Origin: Cellulomonas avistercoris | GTDB lineage: Bacteria > Actinomycetota > Actinomycetes > Actinomycetales > Cellulomonadaceae | Assembly: GCF_014836445.1 (NCBI RefSeq) | Contig: NZ_JACSQV010000016.1 | Location: forward strand, 1-37,392 | Length of the DNA: 37,392 bases | Reading direction: 5' to 3' | Part shown: positions 1 through 7,422 of the stretch, in pieces | How the letters are laid out: every line of letters starts with the position of its first letter | Position numbering within the stretch: the first letter of the stretch is position 1 | Program-made: the position numbers and the translations under genes | Notes under the pieces: model-generated | Databases searched by the model: none | The model's input: only the letters and a program-made list of their open reading frames with translations | What the model was told of the DNA's origin: nothing

Positions 1-199
1 CGGGGGGGCGCACCGGCGCGGCCGGGGCCGGCCCGCTGGGGCGGCCGCGCGACGGGCCGCGGCGCGCGGCCCCCGCGGCGCGCGCGCGCGCGGGCGCCGC
101 GCGGCGGGGTGCCGCGCGGCGACCGTAGGCCGGCCGGCTCAGGCCAGCCGGTCATGCTCAGCCGGTCATGCTCAGCCGGTGATGCTCGACCGACGGTGC
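1..199. other. Very GC-rich stretch without a clear gene
   Basis: Bases 1-120 are almost entirely G and C, with long runs of CG dinucleotides. An open frame ends at a TAG at 126-128 and reads as Gly/Ala/Arg/Pro-rich sequence, so it might be the C-terminal tail of a gene that begins outside the window, but base composition alone could produce it. No domain can be recognised. A short tandem repeat (146-187) lies between this and the DUF4235 gene. Confidence 0.3.
146..187. repeat. 14-bp tandem repeat, three copies
   Basis: The unit AGCCGGTCATGCTC occurs at 146-159 and 160-173, and with one change (T to G) at 174-187. A looser fourth copy may continue toward 200. It lies just past the 3' end of the minus-strand DUF4235 gene. 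Its role is unknown; slipped-strand duplication is the simplest origin. Confidence 0.85.
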
Positions 200-469
200 T
201 CAGCCGACGATGCGCGCCGCGATCTTCGCGGCCCCGCGGGTCGCGAGCACCCGCGAGAGCCCGATGGCCGCACCGGTGACGGCGGCCGCCGCTGCGACCT
301 CGCCGAACTTGATGTCGTCGTCGCTGGAGTCGGCCGCGGGCGGCTTGTGGCCCTTGGTCTTCTCCCACACCGTGTCGATCACGCGGTGCACCACCCAGGT
401 CGCGGCCAGCGCCACCACCGCGCCCACGATCTTGGCGCTCATCGACTGCTTCTTCTCGTCGCTCGTCAT
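200..469 (-). CDS. DUF4235 family small membrane protein
   Basis: An 89-residue protein starting MTSDEKKQSM. A hydrophobic helix at about residues 12-28 (KIVGAVVALAATWVVHR) is followed by a charged linker rich in Lys and Asp (about 36-53), then an Ala/Gly-rich hydrophobic C-terminal segment ending in AAKIAARIVG. This two-helix layout and length fit the actinobacterial DUF4235 family, whose function is not known. The ATG is preceded by an AGGAGG-like ribosome site. It is transcribed away from the thiamine operon and shares the 470-540 upstream region with it. The family call rests on pattern recognition. Confidence 0.75.
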   Translation of the reverse strand: MTSDEKKQSMSAKIVGAVVALAATWVVHRVIDTVWEKTKGHKPPAADSSDDDIKFGEVAAAAAVTGAAIGLSRVLATRGAAKIAARIVG

Positions 470-537
470 CCGGGCCTCCTCGTCGTCCTCACCTGGACGG
501 ACGCTACCCGTCATCGGGCCGTCCCACAGGTCGGGGT

Positions 538-543
538 TAGGAT
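538..543 (+). promoter_or_regulatory. Candidate -10 box for the thiamine operon
   Basis: TAGGAT fits the actinobacterial TANNNT -10 consensus and would place the transcript start at about 550, just before the TPP aptamer begins near 557. No convincing -35 box is visible. Confidence 0.4.
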
Positions 544-556
544 CGCCCCTGAACGA

Positions 557-664
557 CAGGGGAGCGTCAGCTGCCGGGCCCGACCGGGTGCGGCACGAGG
601 ACGCTGAGAGTGCGGACCACCGCAGACCCTCGAACCTGATCCGGTTGGTACCGGCGTAGGGAGT
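557..664 (+). ncRNA. TPP riboswitch (THI element)
   Basis: The conserved THI-box blocks occur in the right order: GGGGAGC near 559-565, CTGAGAGTGCGG at 604-615, then ACCCTCGAACCTGATCCGG (625-643), TACC and GGCGTAGGGA (652-661). These are the pyrophosphate-helix and pyrimidine-sensor sequences of thiamine pyrophosphate riboswitches. The element is about 100 bases upstream of thiB and on the same strand, so it should lower expression of the transporter when TPP is plentiful. Confidence 0.95.
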
Positions 665-736
665 CGGGCTTCTCTCCTCCCGTGGTCGTCGTGCGCGGCC
701 CGGTCCTCGGCGCCGCGTCGCGGCGGGCGCGGGACC

Positions 737-755
737 CCTCCGACCACGACGGAGG
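737..755 (+). promoter_or_regulatory. Hairpin covering the thiB ribosome-binding site
   Basis: CCTCCG (737-742) can pair with CGGAGG (750-755) across a 7-base loop. The right arm is the GGAGG Shine-Dalgarno sequence upstream of the thiB ATG (767). This is a plausible expression platform in which TPP binding favours sequestration of the ribosome site, so control would be translational. The switch mechanism is inferred; the complementarity is directly visible. Confidence 0.5.
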
Positions 756-766
756 ACGACCGCGAC

Positions 767-1873
767 ATGACCACCCCCCGGCCCCGCACCGCCCCACGCA
801 CCCGAGCCCGGCGCGCCGGTGCGCCCGCGGTCGCCGCCGCCGCGCTGCTCGCGCTGACCGCGTGCTCGGCGACCGGCGGCCCGACGGCGGACGGCACGAC
901 CGGCGGGGCCGGCACGGTCACGCTCGTGACGCACGAGTCGTTCGCGCTGTCCGACGGCCTCCTGGAGCGCTTCGAGGACGAGTCGGGGCTGACCGTGCAG
1001 GTCGTGCAGCAGGCGGACGCGGGCGCGCTGGTCAACCAGCTCGTCCTGACCAAGGACGCGCCCCTGGGCGACCTCGTGTTCGGCATCGACAACGCGTTCG
1101 CGTCGCGCGCGCTCGCCGAGGGCGTCGTCGTGCCGGCCGAGATCGACGCCCCGGCGGCGCAGGACGCCGCGGAGCACGCCGTGCCGGGCGACGAGGACGG
1201 TGCCCTGACCGCGATCGACTTCGGCGACGTGTGCCTCAACGTCGACACCGCGTGGTTCGCGTCCCGGGGCGTGCCCGAGCCGACGACGCTGGAGTCGCTG
1301 CTCGACCCGGCGTACCGCGACCTCGTCGTCGTGCCCGACCCCGTGACGTCGTCCCCGGGGCTGGCGTTCCTGCTGGCCACCGTGGGGGCATTCGGCCAGG
1401 ACGGCTGGGCGGACTACTGGGCAGGTCTGCGGGACAACGGGCTGCAGGTCGCCGACGGCTGGTCCGAGGCGTACTACACCGACTTCACCGCGGGCGGCGG
1501 CGAGGGCCCGCGCCCCGTCGTGCTGTCCTACGCGTCGTCGCCGCCGTACACCGTGCCCGAGGGCGGCGACGCCCCGACGACGCGTGCGCTGCTCGACACG
1601 TGCTTCCGCCAGGTCGAGTACGCGGGCGTGCTGGCGGGTGCGGCGAACCCTGAGGGCGCCGCGCGGCTGCTGGAGTTCCTGCTGTCCGACGACGTGCAGG
1701 CCGACATCCCGGTCGCCATGTACATGTACCCGGTGAGCTCGGGCGTCGACCTGCCGCCCGAGTGGGAGTCGTGGGCGCCGCTGGCCGCCGAGCCGTTCGC
1801 GGTCGCGCCCGCCGACGTCGCCGAGCACCGCGAGCAGTGGCTCACCACCTGGTCCGACACGGTCATCGGCTGA
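767..1873 (+). CDS. thiB: Thiamine ABC transporter substrate-binding lipoprotein
   Basis: A 368-residue lipoprotein. The N-terminus has an Arg-rich n-region, a hydrophobic stretch and a lipobox LTAC with the lipidated Cys at residue 33, so the mature protein should be anchored to the outer face of the membrane. The mature part starts with VTLVTHESFALSDGLLERF, resembling the beginning of ThiB proteins (type II periplasmic binding fold), and keeps the usual length. It should capture thiamine or its phosphates and deliver them to ThiP/ThiQ. The ATG has GGAGG 11 bases upstream, inside a possible regulatory hairpin, and a TPP riboswitch lies upstream, which supports the substrate assignment. It is followed after 3 bases by the permease gene. 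Confidence 0.92.
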   Translation: MTTPRPRTAPRTRARRAGAPAVAAAALLALTACSATGGPTADGTTGGAGTVTLVTHESFALSDGLLERFEDESGLTVQVVQQADAGALVNQLVLTKDAPLGDLVFGIDNAFASRALAEGVVVPAEIDAPAAQDAAEHAVPGDEDGALTAIDFGDVCLNVDTAWFASRGVPEPTTLESLLDPAYRDLVVVPDPVTSSPGLAFLLATVGAFGQDGWADYWAGLRDNGLQVADGWSEAYYTDFTAGGGEGPRPVVLSYASSPPYTVPEGGDAPTTRALLDTCFRQVEYAGVLAGAANPEGAARLLEFLLSDDVQADIPVAMYMYPVSSGVDLPPEWESWAPLAAEPFAVAPADVAEHREQWLTTWSDTVIG

Positions 1874-1876
1874 CCC

Positions 1877-3676
1877 GTGCCCGCCGCCCCCACGTCCGGC
1901 CCGGCCACCGCGCCCCCGCCGCCGGCCCCGCACCGTGACCCCGCGCCCCGTCCGCGGGGTCCGCGGGGTGCCGGTGCGCCGCCCGGTGGCGGGCGCGTGC
2001 GGGTGCCGGGCCGCGGGTGGCGTGCCGGGCTCGGGTGGGGTCTGGCCGTCGTCGTGCCGCTGGCCTTCCTCACCGCGTTCTTCGTGTGGCCCGTCGCCGA
2101 GATCGTCGGGCGCGGGTTCGTGGCCGACGGGCGTCTCGACCTGGGCGGGTTCGCCGACGTGTTCTCCCGGCCGCGCACGTGGCGGGTCGTCGGCCAGACG
2201 CTCGCGCAGGCCGCGCTCGGCACGGCCGGCGCCGTGCTGCTCGGCGTGCCCGGCGCGTACCTGCTGCACCGCTGCCGGTTCCCCGGGCGCGGGGCGCTGC
2301 GCGCGTTCGTCACGGTCCCGTTCGTGCTGCCGACGGTCGTCGTCGGCGTCGCGTTCCGCTCGCTGCTCGTCGACGGGGGGCTGCTGGGCGGCCTGGGGCT
2401 GGACGGCACGTTCACCGCGATCGTCCTGGCGCTCGTGTTCTTCAACTACGCCGTCGTCGTGCGGACCGTCGGGGGCATGTGGGAGCGCCTCGACCCGCGC
2501 GCCGAGCAGGCCGCCCGCGCGCTGGGCGCCTCGCCGTGGCGGGTGCTGCGCACCGTGACGCTGCCCGCGCTCGGCCCGGCGATCGCGTCGGCCGCGTCGC
2601 TCGTGTTCCTGTTCTGCGCGACGGCGTTCGGCACCGTCCTCGTCCTGGGCGGGCGGCGGTACGGGACCGTCGAGACGGAGATCTGGATCCAGACCACCCA
2701 GTTCCTCGACCTGCGGGCCGCGGCCGTGCTGTCGGTCGTGCAGCTCGTCGTGGTGGTCGCCGCGCTGTCCGTCGCGGGGCGTGCACGCGCCCGCACCGAG
2801 CGCGCGCTGGCCCTCGGCGCGCCCGCCGCGACCGCCCACCGGGTGCGGCTGCGCGACCCGCTGGACGCCGTCGCCGTCGTCGTCACGGCCCTCACCGTCG
2901 CCGGGCTGCTCGCGCTGCCGCTGCTCAACCTCGTCGTCCGCTCGCTGCGCACGCCGCGCGGGTGGGGGCTCGACAACTACGCCGCGCTCGCGGTGCCGCA
3001 GGACACGCTGGCCGTCTCCGCGTGGCAGGCTGCCGGGACTTCGGTGCGCACGGCCGTGGACGCGACCATGATCGCGCTGGTCGTCGGGGGCCTGGTGGCG
3101 CTCGTCGTGTCGCGCCGGCCGCGGCGCGCGGCCGCACGACGCGCGGTGGCCGGGCTCGACGCGCTGTTCATGCTGCCGCTGGGCGTGTCCGCCGTGACCG
3201 TGGGCTTCGGGTTCCTCGTGTCGATGGACGCGCCGCTCGGCCTGCCCGTGGACCTGCGCACGTCGCCCGTGCTGGTCGCGGTCGCGCAGGCGGTCGTCGC
3301 GGTGCCGCTCGTCGTGCGGACCGTGCTGCCCGTGCTGCGGGCGGTCGACCCGCGTCAGCGCGAGGTGGCCGCGACGCTGGGTGCGTCGCCCGGGCGCGTC
3401 CTGCGGACCGTCGACCTGGCGGTGGCGCTGCGGGCCGTCGGGCTCGCGCTGGGGTTCGCGTTCGCGGCGTCGCTGGGGGAGTTCGGCGCGACGTCGTTCC
3501 TGGCCCGGCCGCAGGAGCCGACGCTCCCGGTCGTGATCTTCCGGCTGCTGGGGCGTCCCGGCGCCGAGAACTACGGGGCCGCGCTCGCGGCGTCCGTCCT
3601 GCTGGCCGCGCTGACGGCGGGCGTCGTGGCCGTGTGCGAGCGGCTGCGCCGCCCGGGGATCGGAGGTGCGTGGTGA
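1877..3676 (+). CDS. thiP: Thiamine ABC transporter permease
   Basis: A 599-residue membrane protein with a GTG start. It has two homologous permease halves, each with about six hydrophobic segments, and each half carries an EAA coupling loop: EQAARALGASPWRVLRTVTL near 207-227 and the REVAATLGASPGRVLRTVDL block near 493-515. A fused double-permease is typical of ThiP and of related iron permeases (FbpB); the riboswitch-controlled operon with a ThiB-like protein decides for thiamine. The first 45 or so residues are Pro/Ala/Gly-rich and probably cytoplasmic, so a later start is possible. Its stop overlaps the start of thiQ by four bases. Confidence 0.9.
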   Translation: MPAAPTSGPATAPPPPAPHRDPAPRPRGPRGAGAPPGGGRVRVPGRGWRAGLGWGLAVVVPLAFLTAFFVWPVAEIVGRGFVADGRLDLGGFADVFSRPRTWRVVGQTLAQAALGTAGAVLLGVPGAYLLHRCRFPGRGALRAFVTVPFVLPTVVVGVAFRSLLVDGGLLGGLGLDGTFTAIVLALVFFNYAVVVRTVGGMWERLDPRAEQAARALGASPWRVLRTVTLPALGPAIASAASLVFLFCATAFGTVLVLGGRRYGTVETEIWIQTTQFLDLRAAAVLSVVQLVVVVAALSVAGRARARTERALALGAPAATAHRVRLRDPLDAVAVVVTALTVAGLLALPLLNLVVRSLRTPRGWGLDNYAALAVPQDTLAVSAWQAAGTSVRTAVDATMIALVVGGLVALVVSRRPRRAAARRAVAGLDALFMLPLGVSAVTVGFGFLVSMDAPLGLPVDLRTSPVLVAVAQAVVAVPLVVRTVLPVLRAVDPRQREVAATLGASPGRVLRTVDLAVALRAVGLALGFAFAASLGEFGATSFLARPQEPTLPVVIFRLLGRPGAENYGAALAASVLLAALTAGVVAVCERLRRPGIGGAW

Positions 3677-4722
3677 GCGACGGTCTGCAGGTCGCCGACG
3701 TGGTCGTGCGCTACCCGGGGGCGGCGTCGCCGGCCGTCGACGGGGTCGACCTCACCGTGCCGACCGGCGAGGTCGTCGCGCTGCTCGGCCCGTCCGGGTG
3801 CGGCAAGTCCTCGCTGCTGCGCGCCGTCGCCGGGCTCGAGGTGCCGGTCGCGGGCGACGTCGCGTGGGACGGCGTGTCCGTCGCCGACGTGCCCGTGCAC
3901 CGCCGCGGGTTCGGGCTGCTCTTCCAGGACGGCCAGCTCTTCGCCCATCGCGACGTCGCGGGCAACGTCGCCTACGGCCTGCCCGAGCGGCGCGACCGCA
4001 CGGCGCGCGAGGCGCGGGTCGCCGAGCTGCTCGACCTCGTCGGCCTGCCCGGTACGCAGCGCCGCGACGTCGCGACCCTGTCCGGCGGGGAGCGGCAGCG
4101 CGTCGCGCTCGCCCGCGCGCTGGCCCCGCGCCCGCGCCTGCTGCTGCTCGACGAGCCGCTGTCCGCGCTCGACCGCGCCCTGCGCGAGCGCCTCGCGCTC
4201 GACCTGCGCGACGTCCTGACCACGACGGGGACCACCGCGCTGTTCGTCACGCACGACCAGGACGAGGCGTTCGCCGTGGCCGACCGCGTCGCCGTCATGG
4301 ACGCCGGGCGCCTGCTGCAGGTCGCGGCCCCCGGCGCGCTGTGGGCCCGGCCCGCCTCGCGGCGCGTCGCGGAGTTCCTCGGGTACGAGGCGTTCGTCGA
4401 CGTGCCGGCCGCCGAGGCACCGGCCTCGCCCGCGGTCCGTGCGCTCGTCGACGCGACCCGCGCGGCGGGCGTCGCGCTGCTGCCCCCGGGCGGCGTGCTC
4501 GCGCTCGCGGCCGGCGCGTTCGTCGTCGCGCCCGGCGGCGCGCAGCCCGTGACCGGGACCGTGGAGGTCCTGCGCTCGCGCCGGGGCCGCACCGAGGTCG
4601 TGGTGGACGTCGCCGGCGTCGGGCGGGTCAGCGCGTTCGCGTCCGCGGGCTGGACCTGCGCGCCGGGCGCGGAGGTGGGGCTGGTCGTCGATGCCGCTGC
4701 GGTCGCCGGGCTGCCGGGCTAA
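3673..4722 (+). CDS. thiQ: Thiamine ABC transporter ATP-binding protein
   Basis: A 349-residue ABC ATPase that powers thiamine import. Motifs in order: Walker A GPSGCGKSS (about 38-47), Q-loop LLFQDGQLFAHRDV, signature LSGGERQRVALARA (about 135-148), Walker B LLLLDEPLSALD (about 155-166), H-loop FVTHDQDEA (about 191-199). The 110-residue C-terminal extension resembles a TOBE-type regulatory domain, making it longer than E. coli ThiQ. The chosen start is GTG at 3673 with GGAGG at 3662-3666, six bases upstream, in a GTGA overlap with the thiP stop, which suggests coupled translation. A GTG at 3670 is also possible. Confidence 0.92.
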   Translation: MSDGLQVADVVVRYPGAASPAVDGVDLTVPTGEVVALLGPSGCGKSSLLRAVAGLEVPVAGDVAWDGVSVADVPVHRRGFGLLFQDGQLFAHRDVAGNVAYGLPERRDRTAREARVAELLDLVGLPGTQRRDVATLSGGERQRVALARALAPRPRLLLLDEPLSALDRALRERLALDLRDVLTTTGTTALFVTHDQDEAFAVADRVAVMDAGRLLQVAAPGALWARPASRRVAEFLGYEAFVDVPAAEAPASPAVRALVDATRAAGVALLPPGGVLALAAGAFVVAPGGAQPVTGTVEVLRSRRGRTEVVVDVAGVGRVSAFASAGWTCAPGAEVGLVVDAAAVAGLPG

Positions 4723-4783
4723 CGTCGGGGCACCAGGCGAGGGGGCCGGTCCCCGCCGGACCGAGAGCAGTGAGGTGAAGGGC

Positions 4784-5533
4784 ATGAGCCTCGAGCGTCG
4801 TGAGGTCGTCTCCGTGGACGTCCGCACCCCGATCTCGACCGTGTGGGACCACCTGCGCGACCCGCACCTGGTGCGCAGGTGGTTCGGCTGGGACCACGAC
4901 GGCCTCGACGCCGAGATCCGCGAGATCTTCGTCGACGACGTGCACGACGAGCACGACCACTCCGACGGCCGCTCCACGCGCTCGCTGGTGTGGCGCAACC
5001 ACGACCGGCTCACGGTCACGGCGCGCGACGACGAGCCCACGACGACCCGCGTCGTCGTGACGCGGCCCAGCCACGAGGGCCTGTCGCGGTTCGACGGCAT
5101 CTTCGACGAGATGGACGAGGGGTGGATCCAGTTCGTCCACCAGCTGGCCTTCGCGCTCGACGTCCACCCGGGCGAGGACCGCGTGACGCTCACGTCGCAC
5201 GGCATGGACGCGGGCGAGCGGCGCGACCCGCTGCTGTTCCGCGCCGGTCTGCACGGCGTACGGGGCCTGCCGGTGCACGGCCACGTCGACGCGACCCGGC
5301 CCGACGGGTCCCGCGTCGGCGGCACGGTCGTCTACAAGACCGAGCACCAGGTGGGCATCCACCTGCACGGCATCGCGCAGTCGCTCCTCGTGCTCGTCAT
5401 GCGGCCCGCGGTCGAGCGGCCCCCGCACGGCACGGTCGACGCGACCCTGTCGACCTACGGCCTGGACGCGGCCGTGCTCGACGAGGCGCGGCGGCGCTGG
5501 GCGGGCTGGTGGGGCACCACCGCGCGGGTCTGA
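4784..5533 (+). CDS. SRPBCC/START-like domain protein
   Basis: A 249-residue protein. It opens with VVSVDVRTPISTVWDHLRDPHLVRRWFGW, the usual start of SRPBCC (Bet v1/START/AHSA1-like) proteins, where the strand and helix lead into an RWFGW motif near the ligand cavity. The remaining part alternates strands rich in His, Asp and Val and ends with a Trp-rich helix (RRWAGWWGTT). It probably binds a hydrophobic ligand or acts as a chaperone-like factor, but no substrate can be named. The ATG at 4784 has a GAGGTGAAGG site just upstream. It converges with the following acetyltransferase gene, leaving only 15 bases between the two stops. Confidence 0.7.
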   Translation: MSLERREVVSVDVRTPISTVWDHLRDPHLVRRWFGWDHDGLDAEIREIFVDDVHDEHDHSDGRSTRSLVWRNHDRLTVTARDDEPTTTRVVVTRPSHEGLSRFDGIFDEMDEGWIQFVHQLAFALDVHPGEDRVTLTSHGMDAGERRDPLLFRAGLHGVRGLPVHGHVDATRPDGSRVGGTVVYKTEHQVGIHLHGIAQSLLVLVMRPAVERPPHGTVDATLSTYGLDAAVLDEARRRWAGWWGTTARV

Positions 5534-5548
5534 CGGCAGCGGGTCCGA

Positions 5549-6652
5549 CTACAGGCTGCGCTGCCACACCCCGCTGCCGCCCGCGGGCCGGAACCCCAGG
5601 GCGACGTTGATCGCGAGCATCCAGCGGTTCTCCTCGGCGTTGCCCGTGCTGATGCGCCGGACCGTCGGGTAGGCCGCGGCGAGGTGCTGCAGCTGGACGG
5701 CCTTGACGAGCATGCCGAGCCGGTGCCCGCGGTGCTCGCGCTGCACGAGCGTGTCCTCCTGCCAGGCGAACTCGTCGGTGTGCGGCGGGACCATGATCTG
5801 GGAGTACGCGACGAGCCGGCCCGACGGCACGTGCTCGGCCGCCGTCGTCAGCAGCTGCTCGCCGCGGCCGAGCGTCTCGGCGTCCGTGGCGAGCACGCGG
5901 TCGGCGTCCCACGCCTCCTCGCCCACGTCGAGGCCACCGGTCGGCTCGTCGGTGCTCATGCTGGTCCGCAGCGCCGCGAGCTGCCCGGCCAGGGCGTCCG
6001 GGGTGGCACCGGCCCAGGTGACCGTCCGGTAGTCGGGGCCGGCGACCGCGGCCGCGCCCGCCCGGTGCGCCTCCACGGCGTCGGCGTCGAGCGGCAGGGT
6101 GAGCCGCGAGTGCCGCGCCACCTGCTCGAGCGTCCAGCCGCGCGCGAGCGCGAACCGCACGTCCGCGTCGTCCGCCGACACGAGGCCGGCGCCCGTGGGT
6201 GCGCCGAGCGTCCCGGGGCCCGGGGCGGGCTCGGCGGCCTGGTCGGTCTCGGCCAGCAGGTGCGTGCGGCCCGCCTCCCGCGCGGCGTCGAGCGCGGCGG
6301 CGTGCAGCGCGTCGCCGAGCCCGCGGCGCCGGTGCGCGGGACGCACGCCGAGGTCGCACCAGCCGGTGTGCGTGTTGTCGAGCCGCGGCAGGTCGAGGCG
6401 GGCGTACCCGAGCACGCGGGCCGGGTCGGTCCCCTGCGTGGTTCCGTCGAGCGCCACGAGCCGCACGCGCTGGTGGTAGTCCTGGTGCGCGAGCTGCGAG
6501 AGCGCGCGACGCGGCGTGGTCGCGAAGTCGTCCGTCCCCCAGCGGTCCCGGGTCGTCTCGTTCTGCGCCTGCACCATGCCGTGCAGGAGCCAGGCGTCGG
6601 GCGCCTCGAGCGAGGCGGGGACGGGGAGCTCGCGGATCGACCACGTCGTCAT
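5549..6652 (-). CDS. GNAT N-acetyltransferase with two GNAT domains
   Basis: A 367-residue protein starting MTTWSIRELPVP. Two acetyl-CoA-binding motifs are visible: VRPAHRRRGLGDALHAAALD in the N-terminal half and VQREHRGHRLGMLVKAVQL in the C-terminal half, the second followed by the ending NRWMLAINVALGFRP that is typical of tandem-GNAT proteins related to mycothiol synthase MshD and Eis-like enzymes. The substrate is unknown. An upstream in-frame GTG (6661) would add three residues. It is divergent from the next gene. Confidence 0.85.
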   Translation of the reverse strand: MTTWSIRELPVPASLEAPDAWLLHGMVQAQNETTRDRWGTDDFATTPRRALSQLAHQDYHQRVRLVALDGTTQGTDPARVLGYARLDLPRLDNTHTGWCDLGVRPAHRRRGLGDALHAAALDAAREAGRTHLLAETDQAAEPAPGPGTLGAPTGAGLVSADDADVRFALARGWTLEQVARHSRLTLPLDADAVEAHRAGAAAVAGPDYRTVTWAGATPDALAGQLAALRTSMSTDEPTGGLDVGEEAWDADRVLATDAETLGRGEQLLTTAAEHVPSGRLVAYSQIMVPPHTDEFAWQEDTLVQREHRGHRLGMLVKAVQLQHLAAAYPTVRRISTGNAEENRWMLAINVALGFRPAGGSGVWQRSL

Positions 6653-6720
6653 GCGTCCCACGATCCGCGCAGCACGCGCCCACGTCGACCCATTTGCCGA
6701 CCGCCGGGGCGGCGCGGGCC

Positions 6721-6726
6721 TAGCCT
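6721..6726 (+). promoter_or_regulatory. -10 box for leaderless transcript of 6733 gene
   Basis: TAGCCT lies six bases before the ATG at 6733, so transcription would begin at or next to the start codon. There is no Shine-Dalgarno sequence, which fits a leaderless mRNA. Confidence 0.55.
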
Positions 6727-6732
6727 GCGGGC

Positions 6733-7395
6733 ATGCCGTGGTGGGAGGTCGTGGGCTGGGCCGGGTCGGTGCTGGTCGTCGTGTCGCTCATGCAGGCGCG
6801 CGTGTGGCGGTTCCGCGTGATGAACCTCGCCGGGGCGGTGCTCGCGACCGCGTACAACGCGGTGTTCGGCATCTGGGCGTTCGCGGCGATGAACGGCGCG
6901 ATCGCGCTCGTCGACGTCTACTGGCTGTGGCGGATGCGACGCGAGCGGTCGGACGCGGCCGTGTACGCGGTGGTCGAGGTCGCGCCCGACGACGCGTACC
7001 TGCGGCACGTGCTGGCGGTGCACGCCGACGACGTCGCGCGGCACCGGACGGTCCCGCGGGACGACGTGGTGCAGGACGACGCGCGCGGCGACGCGCTCGC
7101 GTTCCTCGTCGTGCGCGGCGACGAGACGGTGGGCGTGGTGCTGGTGCGCGACGTCGGGGACGGCACCGGTGTGGTCGCCCTGGACTGGGTGACGCCCCGG
7201 TTCCGCGACTTCACGCCGGGGGAGTTCGTCTACCGGGACTCGGACGTGTTCGTGCGGCACGGGTGGCGTCGGCTCGTCGTGCCCACGGCGCCCCCGGGTG
7301 CGGCCGCCTACCTCGAGCGGGTCGGGTTCCGGCGCGTCGACGACCGTGCGTGGGAGCGGCCGGTCGCGACCGGTCGGCCCGCCCTGGAGGCGTGA
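6733..7395 (+). CDS. Membrane protein (YgjV-like) with soluble GNAT-like tail
   Basis: A 220-residue protein. The first 80 residues hold three hydrophobic segments (WWEVVGWAGSVLVVVSLM, VMNLAGAVLATAYNAVFGIW, AAMNGAIALVDVYWLW), resembling short YgjV-like actinobacterial membrane proteins. After a charged stop (RRMRRERSD type) a soluble domain of about 130 residues follows, with strands and the ending PPGAAAYLERVGFRRVDDR, which is like the last helix and strand of a GNAT fold; the acetyl-CoA loop is not visible. The function is unknown. The joining of the two parts is unusual. The start is supported by a -10 box placed for leaderless transcription. Confidence 0.65.
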   Translation: MPWWEVVGWAGSVLVVVSLMQARVWRFRVMNLAGAVLATAYNAVFGIWAFAAMNGAIALVDVYWLWRMRRERSDAAVYAVVEVAPDDAYLRHVLAVHADDVARHRTVPRDDVVQDDARGDALAFLVVRGDETVGVVLVRDVGDGTGVVALDWVTPRFRDFTPGEFVYRDSDVFVRHGWRRLVVPTAPPGAAAYLERVGFRRVDDRAWERPVATGRPALEA

Positions 7396-7410
7396 CGGGC
7401 AAGCGAAGTG

Positions 7411-7416
7411 TAGGTT
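7411..7416 (+). promoter_or_regulatory. -10 box for leaderless transcript of the Nramp gene
   Basis: TAGGTT followed by six bases (TCGGGC) and the GTG at 7423. The arrangement is almost identical to that upstream of the 6733 gene (TAGCCT, GCGGGC, ATG). Confidence 0.55.
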
Positions 7417-7422
7417 TCGGGC

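Noticed and set aside
200..2839. Very long minus-strand open frame over the thiamine operon
   Set aside because: Only its first-frame end (200-469) is a real gene; the rest is Arg/Gly/Pro-rich antisense shadow of thiB and thiP, which have clear family motifs.
7396..7422. Manganese riboswitch or MntR box before the Nramp gene
   Set aside because: Only 27 bases lie between the genes and no suitable structure or palindrome is present.
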